Positions 58,438-64,000 of a stretch of DNA of 64,000 nt are shown here, in pieces. Each line of letters opens with the position of its first letter. The first letter of the stretch is position 1. The stretch covers positions 52,352,436 to 52,416,435 of the forward strand of contig CM067444.1 of assembly GCA_034508935.3 (NCBI GenBank). The letters are read 5' to 3'. This DNA comes from Berghia stephanieae (Eukaryota; Mollusca; Gastropoda; Nudibranchia; Aeolidiidae). The translations under genes and the position numbers were made by a program. The notes under the pieces were generated by a model that saw nothing but the letters and a program-made list of their open reading frames with translations, was not told where the DNA came from and made no database searches.

Positions 58438-58844
58438 TCAAGTTTGTGGTTTTATGACACTCTCCTTTTAACCCTTTAGTCTTTAAGCCCTTAGTTCAGA
58501 CCCGCGTACTTGAACTTTCAAAAAATCGTATTTTCCAATTGAAAAAATAAATAAATAAAAAGTCCCTTTAAAAAGCTTTCGAAATAGATAATGCCCCAGC
58601 ATGGTCCAAAAATGCTCCAAAATCCTGAATATATTCTAAGGAGTTAAACTGCCCATTTCAATAAGATTTATTGAGTCAAAGAGGTGAATGCAGTCCTATA
58701 CTCTTAACCAAATGGCACATGCTGTGTTCTTAAAAAAACAACAAAAAAAAAAAAAAAAAAAAACGACAGTGTAGCTGGAGCCAAAAATGTGTATTTCTAC
58801 CTCAATGTGCGCGGCAAAAGTTGAGCAGTAATTGGATACAATCG

Positions 58845-59130
58845 TCTGATGTCACGTCGTCCAGCAACGGCGGCCATCGTGGTTCTAAACAAAGACAATC
58901 GGTACTTTTTATTCTTCATGCTGGCTAGAGCTTTTTATATTCTTGTGATCAGAATGTGTAAAAGTCAAAACATGATCAGATTTATAATGTTTTCCCCCTC
59001 TGGATACGCTTTTATGCTCGTCGGAGAAATATTTCATAAGGGCGTCCGCCATTGTTCCGATAGTTTAATGCCAGTTACTAAGTTACCATGCGTCATTACG
59101 AGGGAAGTGACGTTACGACGGTTGAAGCGT
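58845..59130. repeat. Direct duplication, copy 1
   Basis: Shares gcggccatcgtggttctaaa, tttttattcttcatgctggc and cgtcattacgagggaagtga with 59697-59972. Confidence 0.92.
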
Positions 59131-59696
59131 AGTAATTGTGAAAGGCTCTCACCTAACCGACTACTTACTTACATCAAATTAGTCAGTACAAGTATAAGAC
59201 CTGTCACCAAAAAGGTTATAATATCCTTTTAATTTCTTTGCCTTATACAGATTTAAATCATATTATATAATATGTTAGGATATGGATTTGAAACCAAAAT
59301 ATTGGAGAAACGATTATAAAAAGAATTGCTCAAAATTGGTATATGAACAAACTGAACTATATTTCATCACTCGTAAAGCATGATAATTAATATAAGAATG
59401 AAAAGCATGCATTTTGAGATGGTACAGAAATAGCTCTGATGATAGAGATCTCTCCTCACAAGTAAAGATCTCGATCCCATTGTGAGCAATTTAGACCATC
59501 AAACAGTGAATGTGTAGCTTTGCCTGTTACATGGTGCGCGAAGTACGTTGCGATTAACTAGATGTTAACTAGAAGTATTTTGCAAGTCTGATAACCCAAA
59601 TTGTTATGGATTCAATGATGCTATGGAAGTAACCCGAAACCAAGGCAAAACACTGTTCATTAAAACAATGTTAAATTAAGCCCATGATTTGATTCA

Positions 59697-59972
59697 ATAG
59701 TCTGATGCCATGTCGCCCAGCAACGCCGGCCATCGTGGTTCTAAACAAAGAAAATCGGAACTTTTTATTCTTCATGCTGGCTAGAACTTTTCATATGTTT
59801 TGTGATCAAAATGTGTATAAGTCAAAACTGATCAGATTTATAATGTTTTCCCCCCTCTGGATACGCGTTTATGCTCGTCAGAGAAATATTATTTCATAAG
59901 GGCGTCCGCATTGTTCCGATAGTTGAGAGAAGTTACCATGCGTCATTACGAGGGAAGTGACGTTACGACTGA
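59697..59972. repeat. Direct duplication, copy 2
   Basis: Second copy, about 90% identical, ended by the MITE insertion at 59976. Confidence 0.92.
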
Positions 59973-59975
59973 TTC

Positions 59976-60494
59976 TATAGAGCAGTATAATTAGGTGCCC
60001 CAAACGTAAACAAAGGTCTAGAAGCACATGGCAAACCACATGTTCCTGTCTTGACAGCTCAAGTTCCAATGTAAATTATAGAAAAAAATAACCTTTAAAA
60101 TTTGGCTGTTAGGTGGCAAAAGAAACACATATTCATAAATACTCGATCACGCATCAAATAATGTCTAGATATGGATATTTTATGGAACAAAAGGTAAAAT
60201 TTATCAAAAGTTACAGTCTATCTATTTTTAGACCAGAGCAAATTATTGCGCTGGTGTGAACAAAACGAGAATTATTCGGAGCCTGATTTTCAGAATAATT
60301 TAGTCTTATATTATTATTTCTGCAACTGTTAGATTTTATGTAAACATATTTTCAATACTGAAAGTGTATTGCCTACAACTCAAACTACAAAATTGGGAGA
60401 CCTATATTGTGCGTAAATTTTTCCGGTCCCTAACGAAAATCACTAGCAACTTGTTATTGTTTACGTTTGGGGCACCTAATTATACTGCTCTATA
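59976..60494. mobile_element. 519-bp MITE with ~38-bp TIRs
   Basis: TATAGAGCAGTATAATTAGG with GTGCCCCAAACGTAAACAA, and the exact complement at the right end. The TA at both edges suggests a Tc1/mariner-type TA target. Confidence 0.9.
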
Positions 60495-60704
60495 ATCTAT
60501 TTCTCTTTTTTTTTTAATTTCCGCGATCGAGTTGAAATTATTTTTCACACGCAATTTTATTCCCTCAAATTGGTGCTGGTAAACTTCCGTTATAAAAGTT
60601 TGCATCGTTCATCCGACGTTGAAAAGATCATCTCATAAAATCTATTCAATAATATTTTTAAAAAGCAAAAACAAAAACAAAACAAACAAACAAAGCAAAC
60701 CATC

Positions 60705-61645
60705 ATGAATCTCCAAGACGGTAGACGACATTCGTACGAAGGGAGGCAGAGTTCACACGGCTGGGTCAGCGTTCTCTCTTCGAAATCAAGTAGAGAAACT
60801 TTAGACGGAAAGTATACAGATGAAAAGGTGCGTTATATTAAATATATGGGGACAACATATGCAACACTATCACATACCTTATAATATTATCTTTTTTATC
60901 TTCTTGTCGAATTTACTTACATAACAATGACAAAAATGGGAGGCCTTTCGAAAGCTCCTCCATTCCCAGTATTCTTTTTAAAAATATATATATAATGTTC
61001 TAGTAGGGGTTTTAAAAAGTCTCCCCCCTCCCAAACCCCTATAGAACATTATATTAAAAAAAGAATACTGGGGATGTAGGGGCTTTCGGAAGGCCTTTTA
61101 TATATCGCAATATCCACTAAATTTTGGTCAAAGCGCTTTCCAAAGGATCCTTGACCAACAGCAACACGTAACACGTAGAACGAGACATGACGCACGCCTG
61201 TTAGGCGATATTACAATTTGTCGGACAGAGACAACGCTGTTGACGGCCAGGTACTCATTTTACACCTGGGTACGGTGAGAGAATGTGAGTAAAGACTCTT
61301 TTCCAAGGACTCAACTATGCGCCGAGCGAGGCTCGAACCCAGGACCTTCCGATCCGAAAGCGAGTGTCACACCACTAAATCACATAGCCACACGCCTTCA
61401 AATAATATCACATCATATCATATCACAATATCACCAAACCTACATTTTTAGACAGAACTCACCAGCTTCTATGGTGCGATTTCACAACAGATAAAACAAC
61501 ACGAACATTTTTATTTTTAATGATGACGGATAAAATCCCTATTGGCGGGGCTTGAGGGGAAAGAGGGGTGGGGGGGGGGGCGAGTGAGTTCATTTTAGAA
61601 CCGTTTTTAGAAGTAGCTGTATTCAATTTTATTCAATGCAGTTAC

Positions 61646-61712
<67 letters not shown>

Positions 61713-62824
61713 AATGAATTTTACCTTAATCTTATCACCCCCCCCCCCCCCCCCTTCCCGCCCTAGTATGTCATTCAAGAGGAGCCCACCACCGTCATTC
61801 TTCCAGTGGACTCGAGTGCGTACAGTGAATACTGTCTCCAGTTTTACATCAGATACATCCACAAAATAGGAAATAAAGTTTGTATATTTTCATGATATCT
61901 CAAAAATTCTGTTTGTATTTTGACATGAATATTGTGTCTTTAAATACCTATCCATTATAATGGTTATTTTTGATATATCACATCATCCTTAATCTTAATA
62001 ATGAAATCTGAACACCATAGCTTATAAGCAAAACGATAACTGCAAGTTCATTGATTCCATCGACATTGAATTACCTTACTAATCTGGCAGGGACCGATTT
62101 AAAAAAGTATTTATAACTTTTGAAATTTATTTATTTATTCGATTTTGTTGTTGTTGTTGTTGCTGTTGTTGTTGTTATTATTATTGTTGTTGTCGCTAAT
62201 CATTATAAAATGGGCAACAAAATTAATTTTCGCTTTATGCCTCACCCAAATTACTTATAATAGGGATATCGATACTAATATTATTTTTTGGTACACCAAT
62301 GTCCTTCCCAGAGGATACCGTAAATCAACTATTGATTGTGCACTCCGCTCGTTATAGCTGCAGATACAATTATACATGAATTATTAATCAGGCTCTTTTC
62401 TCATTTTTTTTTTCCTTCGTCGTTTTCTGTTGTTTTGTTATTTGTTGTTTTTTTTAAACTTTTTTTTTTATTATTTTCTTTTTGTTTGGTTTGGTTTGGT
62501 TTCTTTTCTTTTTTTTTTTAATTTGTTTTTATTTTTCGGAAAGGTAAGGGAGGGGGGGGGGGGGGTTGTGTTCTTTTTTGTTATTATTTTCTTTTGCTTT
62601 TTGTTTTTTGGACGTGTGAAATGACACACGGCTTCTGGCTTGTAAGTTTCTGGTTCTAGTCCCGCTGTGGGTGAAGCAAAGTTGAGTCCTTGGATAAGTC
62701 ATGCTCAATCAGGTATGAAATGAGTAATTAAGCGGTAACAGCGTTCTCTGTTCCAAAAATAAAATGTAATAGGGCATTATGGACATCGTGTCTTATATAA
62801 CTTGTTGCTATACACACAAACACA

Positions 62825-62908
<84 letters not shown>

Positions 62909-63074
62909 CATAACTGCCCGTTCAATGAACGTGATGGATAAGTCGATCAACTCAAAAATATGAGATTCGTGTGTTGAATAAAATTTGAACTCAATTACTA
63001 TTTTCTTAATAGAAAATACATACACACAGTTGAAAATAATAACAAAGCGAAGCGCACAAACAAAGCTACATCAC

Positions 63075-63154
<80 letters not shown>

Positions 63155-64000
63155 TTTTATATCTTATCTATATGTTTTGCTCACCTGTCGTAGAGTTCTT
63201 TCCAAATGTTATGAACTGAAAATAGTTCAAATGGATTTTAAGAAATTGATTGTAGTCAAAATAATGAGAGGAACCACTACCTGGTATCAATTCAATGCAT
63301 AGTGTGGAGTTTTGGGAGTTGATTTTTTTTCTGTCTTGTAAATCATCTCTCTGTTATGCACTGTATCTTTTGTTTTACATATATTATGATTTGTAAATAT
63401 TTTGAGTGTGCTCCTCTTAGTGGGTATCTGTGTTTATGCCAGGATGAGACATTAAGGTGATCTCAAACTAAGTAGGGACACTGATAGTGTGCTCTTGGAG
63501 TCTACATCTAATCTGTTCCCTATTTCAACTAATTCCCCTTTGTATTCCTTTTTCTTGGGTACTTTAATTGTAATTCTAGAACTTTACACTATCCCATTTT
63601 CTTCTTTTTTTACTGGCGCTGATATGATCTAAACGTGTTGCAAGCGCGGTAAAACCCTTAAAAACAAACAAATAAACAAACAGTGAAATATTACACAAAC
63701 TTACGAAATAGTTTTCTAATAAACTAACTGTATCGTGTTTTCGATAAAATATTTTTTTTTAAATATCATAATAAATAAACTTGTTTAGATTAAATAAACA
63801 TAAAGCTTTTTTTAAAAATTATTATTTCCTTTTCCTTTTTGTTTTACTTCACTTTTCTTTCTTTTCCCCCTCCCTTTTTCCATTATTCTTTCTTAAATTT
63901 CTGGTCCTAGGTGTGTGTCCTGTACGTATCTGAGGATTACGTGAAAATGAAGTCTGACGATGAAGATTACGAAGATTCGGTAAAGGAGGGAATATCTTCT
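60705..64000 (+). CDS. Unidentified gene, first two coding exons, 3' partial
   Basis: Exon 1 (60705-60827) starts MNLQDGRRHSYEGRQSSHGW, continues VSVLSSKSSRETLDGKYTDE-K and stops at gtgcgt in phase 0. Exon 2 (63911-64000) follows tcctag and reads VCVLYVSEDYVKMKSDDEDY and EDSVKEGISS to the window edge, phase 0. The phases agree, the open frames are clean and the composition is protein-like. A Ser/Arg-rich start and an acidic second exon are visible. I do not recognise the family, and intermediate exons cannot be excluded. It is divergent from AMBRA1, 3.5 kb between start codons. Confidence 0.5.
60938..61097. repeat. 160-bp palindrome
   Basis: gggaggcctttcgaaagctc..gttctagtaggggttt pairs with aaacccctatagaac..gctttcggaaggccttt around a short tctcccccctccc centre. 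Confidence 0.85.
61098..61394 (-). mobile_element. SINE family B copy
   Basis: Full body and head (gaggctcgaacccaggacct, ccgatccgaaagcgagtgtc), directly abutting the palindrome at 60938-61097. Confidence 0.92.
61648..61755. repeat. (TA)n and poly-C tracts
   Basis: TA array (61648-61710) and C run (61737-61755). Confidence 0.95.
62145..62195. repeat. (GTT)n microsatellite
   Basis: gttgttgtt array. Confidence 0.9.
62616..62815 (+). mobile_element. SINE family B, strongly diverged copy
   Basis: Recognisable segments: gttgagtccttgg, aaatgagtaattaagcggta, acagcgttctctgttc. Confidence 0.65.
62820..62906. repeat. (CA)n and (GA)n microsatellite
   Basis: CA array then GA array. Confidence 0.95.
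63077..63152. repeat. (CA)n and (TA)n microsatellite
   Basis: CA array then TA array. Confidence 0.95.
63326..63672 (+). mobile_element. Repeat family A copy 4, + orientation
   Basis: Starts gtaaatcatctctctgttat and ends tgttgcaagcgcggtaaaac followed by aaacaaacaaataaacaaac. 5'-truncated relative to 36252-36776. Confidence 0.85.

Larger units (their letters stand above)
57205..60704. other. Head-to-head intergenic region, AMBRA1 / unknown gene
   Basis: Must contain both promoters. No TATA box or CpG-rich core could be called. Contents: MITE 57704-57940, SINE-B 58108-58437, a direct duplication (58845-59130, 59697-59972) with TGACGT-type sites, and MITE 59976-60494. Confidence 0.6.

Noticed and set aside
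58849-59232. 127-codon open frame upstream of the third gene
   Set aside because: The direct duplicate at 59705 is shorter and diverges without codon-like constraint. Composition is not protein-like.

Overview
The window is AT-rich animal genomic DNA with long introns, canonical GT-AG splicing, very dense microsatellites ((CT)n, (TA)n, (ATT)n, homopolymer G/C) and many tRNA-derived SINEs and short inverted-repeat DNA elements. Nothing is bacterial or organellar. The gene content and the repeat style (SINE and LINE tails ending in gcgc..atataaataa) suggest a marine invertebrate, most likely a lophotrochozoan such as a mollusc. That placement is an inference with no diagnostic marker behind it.

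Layout. (1) 1-20,744, + strand: the 3' half of androglobin (ADGB), entering at the linker before the IQ motif and running to the C-terminus, with an alternative terminal exon at 18,423-18,569. The upstream protease-like and main globin exons lie outside the window. (2) 20,745-28,698: a repeat-filled spacer between two convergent genes. It holds SINEs, a 5'-truncated LINE with an RNase H remnant, a TIR element of 465 bp, a LINE reverse-transcriptase remnant, and an inverted, decayed copy of the last AMBRA1 exon. (3) 28,699-57,204, - strand: a complete AMBRA1 gene. I could join 18 coding exons in consistent phase from ATG to stop, giving 1,594 residues. Its introns carry nested transposons, including a 2.05-kb and a 2.33-kb TIR element and a ~1-kb palindrome with tRNA-like sequence in both arms. 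(4) 57,205-60,704: a 3.5-kb head-to-head intergenic region with a TTAA-type MITE, a SINE, a ~270-bp direct duplication and a further MITE. (5) 60,705-64,000, + strand: the first two coding exons of a gene I do not recognise, running off the edge.

How the genes relate. AMBRA1 is an autophagy scaffold and DDB1-CUL4 substrate receptor. ADGB is a cilium- and sperm-associated chimeric globin. No pathway link is evident, and their tail-to-tail adjacency looks like plain synteny. No new multi-gene system was found. The most unusual signals are structural: two kinds of palindromic, tRNA-bearing elements; inverted repeats flanking a single AMBRA1 exon; the inverted ectopic copy of the exon that carries the two dynein-light-chain TQT motifs; and reading-frame puzzles in two ADGB exons.
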